A DNA stretch of 62,831 bases from assembly GCA_017983615.1 (NCBI GenBank), contig JAGOBB010000014.1, forward strand, positions 1 through 62,831. The letters run 5' to 3'. This stretch comes from Azonexus sp. Lineage in GTDB: Bacteria; Pseudomonadota; Gammaproteobacteria; Burkholderiales; Rhodocyclaceae. A program made the translations under genes and the position numbers. Under the pieces are notes generated by a model. The model did not search any database, was not told the DNA's origin, and saw only the letters and a list, made by a program, of their open reading frames with translations. Of the stretch, positions 16,458 to 24,800 are shown piece after piece (position 1 is the first letter of the stretch; every line of letters starts with the position of its first letter).

Positions 16458-17501
16458 TCAGGCGGTTAAATCAATTTGCTGGATTGTGCCAGCCGTCCCC
16501 GATTCCTGCAAAAATATTCCAGAATTGCGAATATGTCCAAGCATTGCATTGGCATCGGTTTTGATGTCGAAGGGCGTATCGATGCGGCTCAAGGCGATTG
16601 CACCGACGCCGCTGGCACTTAGCGACTGTAGCTGCTCGCCGCCCTCGGTGTTACGTGTCCACACCTGAAGTTGTTCAAAAGCGGTGTCGTTTTCGTCGAT
16701 CCAGCCGTTGCGGTCGCCGTCCAGTGCGGCCAGTTCCTGAAAGCCGTCGCCGGTGGTCGGGCCGAACAGTTCGCTGCCGTCATTGACCTTGCCATCCCGG
16801 TTGCGGTCGAAGACCAGGAAGCCGCTGCCCGGCGTCAGGAAATTGATCTGCTCGTCACTGCCGTCGGCGTCGAGGTCAAAGGAAAAGCGCTGGTCGGTCA
16901 GTTGCGCTGCGGTGCCGGCAAAATTGAGGACCAGCGGGTCGACCTTGCGGGCGGCATCGCCAAGGCGCAGGCTGACATTGGTTTCCTCGTGGTAGGTCCG
17001 GGACATGGCCAGTTCGATCTGGAAGCTGATTTCCCGACCGTCGGCCGTCGTCACGGTGCCGTTGGCCGAGAAGGTGGTCTGCTCGGTTTCGGTGTATGAG
17101 GCGTGATAGTCGTACTCGACACCGTAACCGGCGGCAGGGGTGGCCGCAGGCGCCTGAGCCGGAGGCGGTGCCTGAAGGACCGGGGCTTCCGCGTTGGATT
17201 GCAACTCGCTGGCGTCGAACAGCCTGATCCGGTAGCCGGTCATCATTTCGAGCATTGAGCGAATCAGATTCAGCCTCGGATCGGCATCGACCGTAGCATT
17301 CTCGTCGTTCTCGGCCGACTGGGCCTTGCCGGCTTCGGACAATGAGACATGATCGTTGTCCGCGACACGCGGGCGCGCTTCTTCGCCGGAAAATCGCGGG
17401 CGTTGCGGTCCGACCCACATGCGCAGCGATTCCTTGACTTCATGCTGGCGCGATCCGGCATGCGAGGAGGCCATTTGCAGGCTGGCGCTGGCGATTTTCA
17501 T
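16458..17501 (-). CDS. EF-hand-like calcium-binding protein of unknown function
   Basis: The product has 347 residues. It begins MKIASASLQMASSHAGSRQH, a start I associate with a conserved family of uncharacterised proteobacterial proteins. The C-terminal half has calcium-loop-like stretches: DLDADGSDEQINF, DRNRDGKVNDGSELFG and DGDRNGWIDENDTAFE. No signal peptide or membrane helix is evident. A low-complexity Pro/Ala stretch separates N and C regions. A dispersed-element core lies in frame as ENATVDADPR (near residue 70). Function is unknown. Confidence 0.72.
   Translation of the reverse strand: MKIASASLQMASSHAGSRQHEVKESLRMWVGPQRPRFSGEEARPRVADNDHVSLSEAGKAQSAENDENATVDADPRLNLIRSMLEMMTGYRIRLFDASELQSNAEAPVLQAPPPAQAPAATPAAGYGVEYDYHASYTETEQTTFSANGTVTTADGREISFQIELAMSRTYHEETNVSLRLGDAARKVDPLVLNFAGTAAQLTDQRFSFDLDADGSDEQINFLTPGSGFLVFDRNRDGKVNDGSELFGPTTGDGFQELAALDGDRNGWIDENDTAFEQLQVWTRNTEGGEQLQSLSASGVGAIALSRIDTPFDIKTDANAMLGHIRNSGIFLQESGTAGTIQQIDLTA
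17281..17300 (-). repeat. Dispersed element core, copy 4, inside the EF-hand-like gene
   Basis: Minus strand AATGCTACGGTC (17300-17289) followed by GATGCCGA. The 12-base core is exact but the A-tract tail is missing. The frame is AAT-GCT-ACG-GTC-GAT-GCC, the same as in the HAD and yhbY copies. Confidence 0.75.
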
Positions 17502-17557
17502 GGGGGCCTCCGCGGCATGTGTGTAGACACATTGTTATCGGCGCCCGGCCGGGAAAG

Positions 17558-18001
17558 TTAAGCCTTGCGGAGATGCGGCTGTACCCAGCGTTTCAGCGTG
17601 CCGAGGTCGAGCGCGCCGCTCTGGCGGGCAATCTCGCGGCCCTGAACAAAGATGGCCAGGGTCGGAATGCTGCGGATATTGAAGCGGGCGGCCAGTTGGG
17701 GCTCGGCCTCGGTGTCGACCTTGACCAGCCGGGCATGCGGTTCGAGGTCGATGGTCGCCTGATGGAAGGTCGGCGCCATCGTCCGGCACGGGCCGCACCA
17801 GGGCGCCCAGAAGTCGACGACAACCGGCAGGTCGTTGCGGGTCAGGTGGCGGTCGAAATCGGCGGTGGTCAGGGCCAGCGGTTCACCGGTGAACAAAGGC
17901 TGCTTGCATTGGCCGCAATTCGGCGCATCGCCCAGCTTGCCGGCGGGAATACGGTTAATCGCCGCACAGTGCGGGCAGACGAGATGCAGGCTTTCAGGCA
18001 T
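17558..18001 (-). CDS. trxC: Thioredoxin 2 (zinc-containing)
   Basis: This 147-residue protein has an N-terminal zinc finger of two CxxC pairs (CPHC and CGQC) and the thioredoxin active site WAPWCGPCR, followed by cis-Pro in SIPTLAIF. This is the TrxC architecture: a cytoplasmic disulfide reductase tied to oxidative stress. The ATG at 18001 has GGAG eight bases upstream; a TTG four codons earlier is less likely. Confidence 0.93.
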   Translation of the reverse strand: MPESLHLVCPHCAAINRIPAGKLGDAPNCGQCKQPLFTGEPLALTTADFDRHLTRNDLPVVVDFWAPWCGPCRTMAPTFHQATIDLEPHARLVKVDTEAEPQLAARFNIRSIPTLAIFVQGREIARQSGALDLGTLKRWVQPHLRKA

Positions 18002-18052
18002 GGCGGGCTCCAAGTATCAGGTCCGTCTGATATTTGTGCCCGGCAGCGGATT

Positions 18053-19156
18053 TCAAGTCCGGGCGCCGAATTTCAGGGCTTGGCGGGCGCTGGTTTCAAG
18101 GGCATGCGGGTCGATGCCTGCTTTGGGTTCCCAGCCGGCCAGGTGCTGCTCGGCAAGATCGGCCAGGGCCTTGATCCAGGCATCGTCTTCATTCAGGGCC
18201 GGGATGTAGTGATATTCCTTGCCACCGGCCTTGAGGAAGTCGTCGCGACCTTCCTGGGCGATTTCTTCCAGCGTTTCCAGGCAGTCAGCCGTGAAGCCCG
18301 GGCAGATGACATCGACGCGGCGGACGCCTTTCTGGCCCCATTCGTGCAGCGTCGGCGCGGTGTAGGGCTGCAGCCACTCCGCCTTGCCGAAACGTGACTG
18401 GAAGCAGATCTGGAACTGTTCCGGCTTCAGGTTCAGGCGCTCGGCCAGCAGGCGGCCCGTCTTGTGACATTCGCAGAAGTACGGGTCGCCGAGTCCGAGG
18501 CTGCGTTTGGGCAGGCCGTGGAAGCTGATCAGCAGGCGGTCGTTGTCGCCGAGCGCGCCGTTGCATTGCCAGTGTTTGCGCACCGACTGTTCGAGGGCGG
18601 CCAGGTAGCCGGCGTGGTCGTGGAAATTGCGGACAAAGCGCATTTCCGGCTGGTTGCGCGTCTGCAGCAGCCAGCGCGCGGCGTCGTCGACGACTGTCGC
18701 CGTGGTGCTCGCCGCGTATTGCGGGTACATCGGGACAATCAGGATGCGGCGGGCGCCCTCGGCCTTCAGGTGAGTGAGCGTATCGGCAATCGACGGCGCG
18801 CCGTAGCGCATCGCCCAGGTGACAGTCAGGTGATGGCCGCGCTGGCCGAGCAGGCCCTTCAGCAGCTTGGCCTGGCGCTCGGTATGGACGCGCAGCGGCG
18901 AGCCTTCCGGCATCCAGACGGTGGCGTACTTGGCGGCCGATTTCTTCGGCCGGATATTCAGGATGATGCCGTTAAGGATCAGCCACCACAGCGGCTTGGG
19001 AATTTCGACGACGCGCGGGTCGGAGAGGAACTGCTTGAGGTAGCGCTTGAGGGCCGGGGCGGTCGGCGCCTCCGGCGTGCCAAGGTTGACCACGACGACG
19101 GCGGTAGTCGCCGGCTGACCGTGGCGGTGCGGCGGTTCGGGAAGGAAGCGGGGCAT
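18053..19156 (-). CDS. hemH: Ferrochelatase
   Basis: This 367-residue enzyme has TAVVVVNLGTPEAPT near the N terminus, the catalytic His region LLISFHGLPKRSLGLGDPY and the Glu-bearing CPGFTADCLETLEEIAQEG. It inserts Fe2+ into protoporphyrin IX, the last step of heme synthesis. The ATG at 19156 overlaps the hrcA stop codon by one base, so the two are coupled. Heme demand fits the cytochrome c and heme chemoreceptor genes in the window. Confidence 0.95.
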   Translation of the reverse strand: MPRFLPEPPHRHGQPATTAVVVVNLGTPEAPTAPALKRYLKQFLSDPRVVEIPKPLWWLILNGIILNIRPKKSAAKYATVWMPEGSPLRVHTERQAKLLKGLLGQRGHHLTVTWAMRYGAPSIADTLTHLKAEGARRILIVPMYPQYAASTTATVVDDAARWLLQTRNQPEMRFVRNFHDHAGYLAALEQSVRKHWQCNGALGDNDRLLISFHGLPKRSLGLGDPYFCECHKTGRLLAERLNLKPEQFQICFQSRFGKAEWLQPYTAPTLHEWGQKGVRRVDVICPGFTADCLETLEEIAQEGRDDFLKAGGKEYHYIPALNEDDAWIKALADLAEQHLAGWEPKAGIDPHALETSARQALKFGART

Positions 19157-20184
19157 CAGTTCTCGTTTTTGTAGGAGAGGGCGCTGGAGAGCAGGCGGGC
19201 GGTGATGTCGACGATGGGGATGACGCGCTCGTAGGCCATGCGGGTCGGGCCGATGACGCCGACCGAGCCGACCACCTGGCCGTCGACCGCATAGGGTGCG
19301 GTGATGACACTGCATTCGTCGAGCGGGGCGATGCCCGATTCGCCGCCGATGTAGATCTGGACGCCGTCGGCGCTGTTGGAAATTTCGAGCAGGCGCATCA
19401 GGCTGGTGCGTTGCTCGAAGAGGTCGAACAGTTCGCGCAGGCGCTTCATGTTCGACGACAGTTCTTCGACGTCGAGCAGGTTGCGTTCCCCAGAGATGAC
19501 GTAGGGCGTGGCGCTTTCGGCCATGGCCGCATCGCCGGCTTCGAGGGCGAGCGCCATCAGTGGCTTGATATCCTCGCGCAGGCGCTGGATTTCGCCGGAC
19601 AGGCGATGGCGCATCTGCTCGAAGTCGAGGCCGGCGAAATTCTGGGTCAGGTAATTGGCCGCGCTGACCAGTTCGGAGGGCGAGTAGGCCTTGTCGGTGG
19701 TCACGATACGATTCTGCACATCGCCGTCGGCGGTGACGATGATCAGCAGGATGCGCTTTTCGGAAAGGCTGAGGAATTCGATCTGGCGAATGCGGCTGGC
19801 CTGGCGGCGCGGCGCAATGACGACGCCGGCAAAATGGGTCAGGCTGGAGAGCAGTTGCGAGGCGCTGGCGATGATCTGGTTCGCCGGCCGGCCGTGCAGG
19901 GCTTCTTCCATCTGGCCCATCTGCCCGGCAGCGAGCGGCTGGACGGTGAGCAGGCTGTCGACGAACAGGCGATAGCCGCGCGCCGTCGGCACCCGGCCGG
20001 CCGAGGTATGCGGGCTGGCGACGAAGCCGGCTTCTTCGAGGTCGGCCATGACGTTGCGGATCGTTGCCGGCGACAGGTCGAGGCCGGAGAACTTCGACAG
20101 CGCGCGCGAACCGACCGGCTGGCCGTCGGCAATGTAGTGTTCGACCAGGGTCTTGAGCAGGGTACGGGCGCGTTCATCGAGCAT
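19156..20184 (-). CDS. hrcA: Heat-inducible transcription repressor HrcA
   Basis: This 342-residue protein starts [20 protein letters not shown], with the winged-helix segment [20 protein letters not shown] and [20 protein letters not shown]. HrcA represses chaperone genes by binding CIRCE elements. No CIRCE element was seen in this window, so its targets lie elsewhere. The start at 20184 was chosen from the conserved N terminus; a likely -10 box lies only six bases away (see promoter entry). Confidence 0.94.
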   Translation of the reverse strand: MLDERARTLLKTLVEHYIADGQPVGSRALSKFSGLDLSPATIRNVMADLEEAGFVASPHTSAGRVPTARGYRLFVDSLLTVQPLAAGQMGQMEEALHGRPANQIIASASQLLSSLTHFAGVVIAPRRQASRIRQIEFLSLSEKRILLIIVTADGDVQNRIVTTDKAYSPSELVSAANYLTQNFAGLDFEQMRHRLSGEIQRLREDIKPLMALALEAGDAAMAESATPYVISGERNLLDVEELSSNMKRLRELFDLFEQRTSLMRLLEISNSADGVQIYIGGESGIAPLDECSVITAPYAVDGQVVGSVGVIGPTRMAYERVIPIVDITARLLSSALSYKNEN

Positions 20185-20190
20185 GGGGCG

Positions 20191-20221
20191 ATTGTACAAA
20201 AATCCGGAGCCAACGCTGCAA
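20191..20221 (-). promoter_or_regulatory. Candidate hrcA promoter giving a leaderless or near-leaderless transcript
   Basis: On the minus strand TTGCAG (20221-20216) and TACAAT (20196-20191) are separated by 19 bases. Only six bases separate the -10 box from the hrcA ATG at 20184, so transcription would begin at or next to the start codon. The 19-base spacer is longer than ideal, and another promoter is possible. Confidence 0.4.
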
Positions 20222-20248
20222 GCCGTTTTTATGCAAGAATTCGGCCCC

Positions 20249-21160
20249 ATGAACAGAAGCTTCGCTTCCGCTAGTGCCCCACGGACCATCGCGCTGGTCG
20301 GCAAATACCATAGTATGGAAATTGCCGAGTCGCTGCGCCGTCTGGCCGAATACCTTTATGAGCGCGGAATCTCCGTTTTCATCGAACGCGAGACGGCCGA
20401 ACACATCGGCAAGAAGGTCGATCTGTCGCGCTGGGTGACCTGCGGCTTCAACGACATCGGCGCCCATGCGGACCTCGCCATCGTTCTTGGTGGCGACGGC
20501 ACCATGCTCAATGCAGCGCGCCGGCTGGCCCGCTACTGCGTGCCGCTGGTCGGGGTCAATCAGGGGCGCCTCGGTTTCATGACCGACATCGCCCGCGACG
20601 ACATGCTGACTTGCATGGACGACCTGCTCGACGGCCGCTTCACGCCGGAAAACCGGATGCTGCTGGCTGCCGAGGTGACGCGTGACGGCAAGGAAATCGC
20701 CGAGAATCTGGCGCTCAACGACGTCGTGATCGACAAGGGCGCTATCGGCCGGATGATCGAATTCGAGTTGTTCATCAACGGCGAATTCATCTACAACTTG
20801 CGCGCCGACGGCATGGTCGTGTCGACGCCTACCGGCTCGACGGCCTATTCGATGTCGGCCGGCGGCCCGATTTTGAATCCGACGCTGACCGGTATCGCGC
20901 TGGTGCCGCTCTGCCCGCATGCGCTGACCAACCGGCCGATCATCGTCAACGACAACACCGACATCGAATTGCGCCTCGCCAATGCCGACGACGCCCGCGT
21001 GCACTTCGACGGCCAGGTGACGCTCGATCTCGAACGCGGCGACTGCGTGCGCCTGCGTCGTTCCGAACACAAGATCTGCTTCCTGCACCCGCCGGGCTAC
21101 AGCTATTTCGCCATGCTGCGCCAGAAGCTGCAGTGGAGCGAACGGCCGAAGGGGCCCTGA
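20249..21160 (+). CDS. nadK: NAD kinase
   Basis: This 303-residue protein has the ATP-NAD kinase signatures [14 protein letters not shown] (GGDGT) and [23 protein letters not shown]. It phosphorylates NAD to NADP. The ATG at 20249 is preferred over an earlier in-frame ATG at 20231, which sits closer to the divergent hrcA promoter. The stop codon overlaps the recN ATG in a TGATG. Confidence 0.95.
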   Translation: MNRSFASASAPRTIALVGKYHSMEIAESLRRLAEYLYERGISVFIERETAEHIGKKVDLSRWVTCGFNDIGAHADLAIVLGGDGTMLNAARRLARYCVPLVGVNQGRLGFMTDIARDDMLTCMDDLLDGRFTPENRMLLAAEVTRDGKEIAENLALNDVVIDKGAIGRMIEFELFINGEFIYNLRADGMVVSTPTGSTAYSMSAGGPILNPTLTGIALVPLCPHALTNRPIIVNDNTDIELRLANADDARVHFDGQVTLDLERGDCVRLRRSEHKICFLHPPGYSYFAMLRQKLQWSERPKGP

Positions 21161-22818
21161 TGCTGCGCCAGTTGACCATCAAGGATTTCGTCATCGTCGA
21201 CCGGCTGGAACTGGCCTTTGCCGACGGTTTCGGTGCCCTGACCGGCGAGACCGGGGCCGGCAAGTCGATCCTGATCGATGCCCTGGCGCTGGCGCTGGGC
21301 GAGCGGGCCGATGCCGGCGTCGTCCGCTCCGGTTGCGACAAGGCCGAAGTGGTGGCGACTTTCGATGTCGCCGGCCTGCCCGAGGTGCGCGACTGGCTGG
21401 CCGCCAATGATCTCGACGGCGACGACGAGCTGCTGCTCCGCCGCGTCGTCGATGCTGGTGGCCGCTCGCGTGCCTACATCAACGGTTCGCCGGCCACCGT
21501 TCAGCAATTGCGCGAAGTCGGCGAATGGCTGGTCGATATCCATGGCCAGCACGCCCACCAGTCGTTGTTGCGGGCCGATGCCCAGCGCGCCCTGCTCGAT
21601 GCCCACGCCGGGTTGACCGGGCTGGGGCGCGAGGTCGGTGCTGCCTGGAAACACTGGCGCGAGGTCGAGCAATTGCTGCGTAGCGCCAGCGAGGGCGCCG
21701 AGGCGCTGCTGCGCGAACGTGAGCAACTGCAGTGGCAGATCGGCGAACTCGATGCGCTGGCCTTTGGCGACGACGAGTGGGCGACGCTCGACGTCGAACA
21801 TCGCCGGCTTGGCCATGCCGCCAGCCTGATCGAAGGGGCGCAATACGCACTGGCCGTGCTGTCGGAAGACGACGCCGCCTGCGAGCGGCAGATCGACAGC
21901 GTGGCGACGCGCCTGTCCGGGCTGGCCGAATACGATCCGGCGCTGGCCGAAGTGGCCGACCTGATCGGTTCGGTGCAGGCCGAGTTGTCGGAAGCGGTTT
22001 CCACCTTGCGTCGCTACGCCGACCGGGCCGATCTCGACCCGACGCGACTGGCAGAAGTCGAGCGGCGGATGGATGCGGTGATGAGCCATGCACGCAAATA
22101 TCGCGTCCAGCCAGCCGAGTTGCCCGGCTTGCTGAGCGGCTGGCGGCAACGCCTGGCCGAACTCGACGAATCGGCCGATCTGGCGGCGCTGGAAACGAAG
22201 GTCGCCGTTGCCCGCAAGGATTATCTGGACCAAGCCGAAAAACTCTCGGCCGGCCGCCAGAAGGCCGCGACCGAGATGGGCAGGGCGGTCAGCGAAATCA
22301 TGCGCCAACTGGCGCTGTCCTCCGGTCGCTTCGAGGTCGCGCTGGTACCGGTCGCTGATGGCGCTGTTTTCGGTCTGGAGCAGGTCGAATTCCGCATCGG
22401 CGGCTTGGCCGGCAACGAGGCCAAACCGCTGGCCAAGGTCGCCTCAGGTGGCGAATTGTCGCGGATCAGCCTGGCCATCCAGGTCCTGACGTCGCGCTCG
22501 GCTGCCGTGCCGACGCTGATTTTCGACGAGGTCGATGTTGGCATCGGTGGTGGCGTCGCCGAAATCGTCGGTCGCCTGCTGCGCGAACTGGGCGGCGAAC
22601 GACAGGTGCTGTGCGTGACCCACCTGCCGCAGGTGGCGGCACAGGCCAACTGGCAATGGCAGGTCAGCAAGGCGACTCGCGAGGGGGTGACGTTGAGTGC
22701 CATCCAGTCGCTGGACGTCGATGGCCGCGTTCAGGAAATCGCCCGCATGCTGGGCGGCGTCGAGATTACCGACATCACCCGCCAGCACGCCCGGGAACTG
22801 CTGGGTTCAGGTGCCTGA
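21160..22818 (+). CDS. recN: DNA repair protein RecN
   Basis: This 552-residue SMC-like ATPase has Walker A GETGAGKSILIDALALALG near the N terminus, coiled-coil arms in the middle, and the C-terminal ABC signature KVASGGELSRISLA with Walker B TLIFDEVDVGIGG and the His-switch region VLCVTHLPQVAA. RecN acts in double-strand break repair. It overlaps nadK by one base. A small GCCCG/CGGGC hairpin (22821-22833) and a dispersed-element copy follow the stop at once. Confidence 0.95.
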   Translation: MLRQLTIKDFVIVDRLELAFADGFGALTGETGAGKSILIDALALALGERADAGVVRSGCDKAEVVATFDVAGLPEVRDWLAANDLDGDDELLLRRVVDAGGRSRAYINGSPATVQQLREVGEWLVDIHGQHAHQSLLRADAQRALLDAHAGLTGLGREVGAAWKHWREVEQLLRSASEGAEALLREREQLQWQIGELDALAFGDDEWATLDVEHRRLGHAASLIEGAQYALAVLSEDDAACERQIDSVATRLSGLAEYDPALAEVADLIGSVQAELSEAVSTLRRYADRADLDPTRLAEVERRMDAVMSHARKYRVQPAELPGLLSGWRQRLAELDESADLAALETKVAVARKDYLDQAEKLSAGRQKAATEMGRAVSEIMRQLALSSGRFEVALVPVADGAVFGLEQVEFRIGGLAGNEAKPLAKVASGGELSRISLAIQVLTSRSAAVPTLIFDEVDVGIGGGVAEIVGRLLRELGGERQVLCVTHLPQVAAQANWQWQVSKATREGVTLSAIQSLDVDGRVQEIARMLGGVEITDITRQHARELLGSGA

Positions 22819-22833
22819 GCGCCCGCTTCGGGC

Positions 22834-22870
22834 AAATGCTACGGTCGACCCGAAAAAAAGGCCAAAATAA
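22834..22870 (+). repeat. Dispersed core-plus-A-tract element, copy 5 (left edge of accessory patch)
   Basis: AAATGCTACGGTC at 22834-22846, then GACCCG, A7, GGCC, AAAATAA. It starts 16 bases past the recN stop in the recN sense orientation. Over 37 bases (22835-22871) it matches copy 7 at 24764-24800 at all but two positions, in the same orientation. Confidence 0.9.
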
Positions 22871-22932
22871 GGAAAAGGGGCCACCCTTTCAATTTAATTC
22901 GAGCCTGGCCCTTTAATTTTTAAGGGATTCCT

Positions 22933-23040
22933 ATGCTGTATGAGCGTGGTGTGGGTATCACCAACTTAGCCAAGCGTGCGCCCAGTGGGGCCAGCGCTAG
23001 CTTGGGAGGTCTCCAACTCGGTTTCGAGAGCTGCAGATGA
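22933..23040 (+). CDS. Possible 35-residue ORF coupled to the next gene
   Basis: An ATG at 22933 opens a frame starting MLYERGVGITNLAKRAPSG and ending in a TGA that overlaps the next gene's ATG (ATGA at 23037-23040). AAGGGATT upstream could be a ribosome site. I do not recognise the peptide. It may be a leader or the tail of a lost gene; the overlap is the main reason to list it. Confidence 0.3.
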   Translation: MLYERGVGITNLAKRAPSGASASLGGLQLGFESCR

Positions 23041-23486
23041 CGAAGATCCTTGACGTATCGATCGTGCTCGGTCCGCCGCCGAGCCGGAAGCTGCCGATCA
23101 AGCTAGAGCAGTTGACCGCTCTGGCAGCCCGACGCGCGGATGTTGAAATTCGGACTGCCCAGACTGGCCCGAAAGTTAAGAGAGATACAGTGCTTGTCGA
23201 CCCTACGGGTGTGGTGCCCGGTGAGCTACTTTTTGTCGACGGGCGTATACAAATCCGCGATCCGGGGGATGCTACCCTGCGCTGGATGCTCGTCTTAGCA
23301 GAAGAACTTGGTGGGCGCGTCGTCGACAACACACTGATGACATACCGCAGCCCCGAAGAAAAATATGTTCACCCTGACGATGAAGGGGCGCGCCAACGTC
23401 TGAGCGCTGCAATCCGCAAGGCACGCAAGATTGACCTTGCATCATCAAAGCCGGGGCGCCGCTGGTTCGGTTTGTGGAAGAAATAG
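23037..23486 (+). CDS. Hypothetical protein (149 residues)
   Basis: I do not recognise this family. The protein is soluble, mixed alpha/beta in appearance, with a central LRWMLVLAEELGGRVVDNTLMTYRSPEEKYVHPDD segment (split here: LRWMLVLAEELGG, then RVVDNTLMTYRSPEEKY) and a basic C terminus ending WFGLWKK. It lies in a small accessory patch before an Rhs remnant, so an orphan immunity role is conceivable, but nothing in the sequence proves it. Base composition is less GC-rich than in recN. Its start overlaps a 35-codon ORF. Confidence 0.55.
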   Translation: MTKILDVSIVLGPPPSRKLPIKLEQLTALAARRADVEIRTAQTGPKVKRDTVLVDPTGVVPGELLFVDGRIQIRDPGDATLRWMLVLAEELGGRVVDNTLMTYRSPEEKYVHPDDEGARQRLSAAIRKARKIDLASSKPGRRWFGLWKK

Positions 23487-23510
23487 AGAAAAAAGGGACC
23501 GGAGTAATTT

Positions 23511-23547
23511 CATTTTTCATCGATTTTCCCAGTCGACCGTAGCATTT
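23511..23547 (-). repeat. Dispersed element, copy 6, at the broken start of the Rhs remnant
   Basis: Minus strand AAATGCTACGGTC (23547-23535), then GACTGGG, AAAATC, GATGAAAAATGAAA. It is opposite in orientation to copies 5 and 7. The core abuts the Rhs-coding sequence directly: an in-frame TAG at 23540-23542 belongs to the core, so homology to Rhs starts where the repeat ends. Confidence 0.8.
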
Positions 23548-24127
23548 GACCGGTTACCCCAACCCGGCAGGCAACCGAACCCGGACCACCTGGCCGGAAG
23601 CCACGCCCTTCTATGTCACCACCACCTGCGACGCCCTCAACCGGCCGACGGTGATCAAGGAGCTGGGCAGCACCAGTCTCGCCACCTACCTCTACGACGA
23701 CCTCTCGCGGCGGACCATGATCACCTTGGGCAACGGCACCACTACCACCTACGGCTACAGCTCCACGCAAGGCACCCTCGCCAGCCTGACCCATAACCTG
23801 ACCGGCAGCGCCCAGGACATCACCACCACCTATACCCGCAACCAGGTCCGGGAAATCCTCAGCCACAGCTGGACCAACGATCTCTACCAATGGAGCGGGG
23901 CGGTCAATGGCAGCAAGGCCTACACCACCAACGAGCTCAACCAGTACACCACGGTCGGCGCCAACGCACTGGGCTACGACGGCAACGGCAACCTCGCCGG
24001 CGACGGCTACTGGGCCTACGGCTACGACCTCGACAACCGCCTGAAGAGCGCCACCGCCCCGGGCTACAGCGCGACCCTGGCCTACGACGGGGAGGGCCGG
24101 CTGCGCCAGAACTTCGACCTTGCAACG
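23546..24127 (+). pseudogene. Rhs/YD-repeat protein remnant, truncated at both ends
   Basis: About 194 codons of YD-repeat sequence are visible: repeats such as YLYDDLSRRTMITLGNG, TTYGYSSTQGTLASLTH, NALGYDGNGNLAGDGYWAYGYDLDNRLKSAT and LAYDGEGRLRQNF (pieces of one frame). Full Rhs proteins exceed 1000 residues and form a toxin-encasing shell. Here there is no start codon, and an in-frame TAG from the dispersed element precedes it. After LRQNF the Rhs sequence stops and a toxin-antitoxin module begins. It is a dead fragment marking past horizontal exchange. Confidence 0.85.
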
Positions 24128-24179
24128 AATTGCGCCAAGGTGTTACTGTGGTGTCACTTTCGGCAAAGGGAGTTCAACC

Positions 24180-24464
24180 ATGTCCACCACTTCACTGAAA
24201 CTTTCCGACGAACTCAAGCAGCGGGCCGTTGCCGCTGCCGAGCAGAAAGGGGTGTCGCCCCATGCGTTCATGGTCCAAGCGATCGAGCAGGCAGCCACCG
24301 CAGCAGAAAAACGGGCCAGTTTCGTCGGTGAGGCGCTGGCGGCTCGTGAGCAAATGCTGGGTTCCGGCAAGGGCTACGCTGCCAGCGAGGTTCATGCTTA
24401 CCTGAGGGCGCGGGTTGCCGGCGATAAGGCAGTGCGGCCGAAGGCAAAGCCTTGGCAAGGCTGA
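24180..24464 (+). CDS. Ribbon-helix-helix type antitoxin
   Basis: This 94-residue protein begins MSTTSLKLSDELKQRAVAAA, a beta strand followed by helices as in CopG/Arc-type antitoxins that bind DNA as dimers. A flexible C-terminal region (about residues 55-94) would bind the toxin. AAAGGGAG precedes the ATG at 24180. The gene overlaps the downstream toxin by 13 bases, the usual coupling in ParDE/RelBE-type modules. It replaces the 3' part of the Rhs gene. Confidence 0.8.
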   Translation: MSTTSLKLSDELKQRAVAAAEQKGVSPHAFMVQAIEQAATAAEKRASFVGEALAAREQMLGSGKGYAASEVHAYLRARVAGDKAVRPKAKPWQG

Positions 24465-24757
24465 GCTATTCGGAGCAGGCGCTGGCCGATCTGGAAAGGC
24501 TGACCGATTTCCTGATCGAAACCGATCCTTCGGCTGCGGCGGAAACAGTTGGTTTGATCGAGGAGGCGGTGGCCTTGCTGACGCGTCATCCGCTGATCGG
24601 GCGACCGGTCGAGTCGGCTATGCATGAGTTGGTGATATCTCGAGGACGTACCGGCTACGTCGCCCTCTACAGCTTTGAGCCGGGTCCGGATGCTGTTTTG
24701 ATTCTGGCCATACGACATCAACGGGAAGCGGGCTTCTGGGGGTTGGACGAAGATTGA
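24452..24757 (+). CDS. ParE/RelE superfamily toxin
   Basis: This 101-residue protein has the family's features: LSYSEQALADLERLTDFL, GRPVESAMHELVISRGRTGYVALYSF (in parts) and the C-terminal ILAIRHQREAGFW strand. Length and pairing with an overlapping ribbon-helix-helix gene fit a ParE-like gyrase poison or a RelE-like ribonuclease; sequence alone does not decide which. The start is TTG at 24452, inside the antitoxin frame, which would keep toxin levels low. Confidence 0.82.
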   Translation: MARLSYSEQALADLERLTDFLIETDPSAAAETVGLIEEAVALLTRHPLIGRPVESAMHELVISRGRTGYVALYSFEPGPDAVLILAIRHQREAGFWGLDED

Positions 24758-24762
24758 ACCGC

Positions 24763-24800
24763 GAATGCTACGGTCGGCCCGAAAAAAAGGCCAAAATCAG
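24763..24800 (+). repeat. Dispersed core-plus-A-tract element, copy 7 (right edge of accessory patch)
   Basis: AATGCTACGGTC at 24764-24775, then GGCCCG, A7, GGCC, AAAATCA. It begins 7 bases past the toxin stop codon. The stop codon of the convergent GDT1-like gene lies in its right end. It is a direct repeat of copy 5, about 1.93 kb away. Confidence 0.9.
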
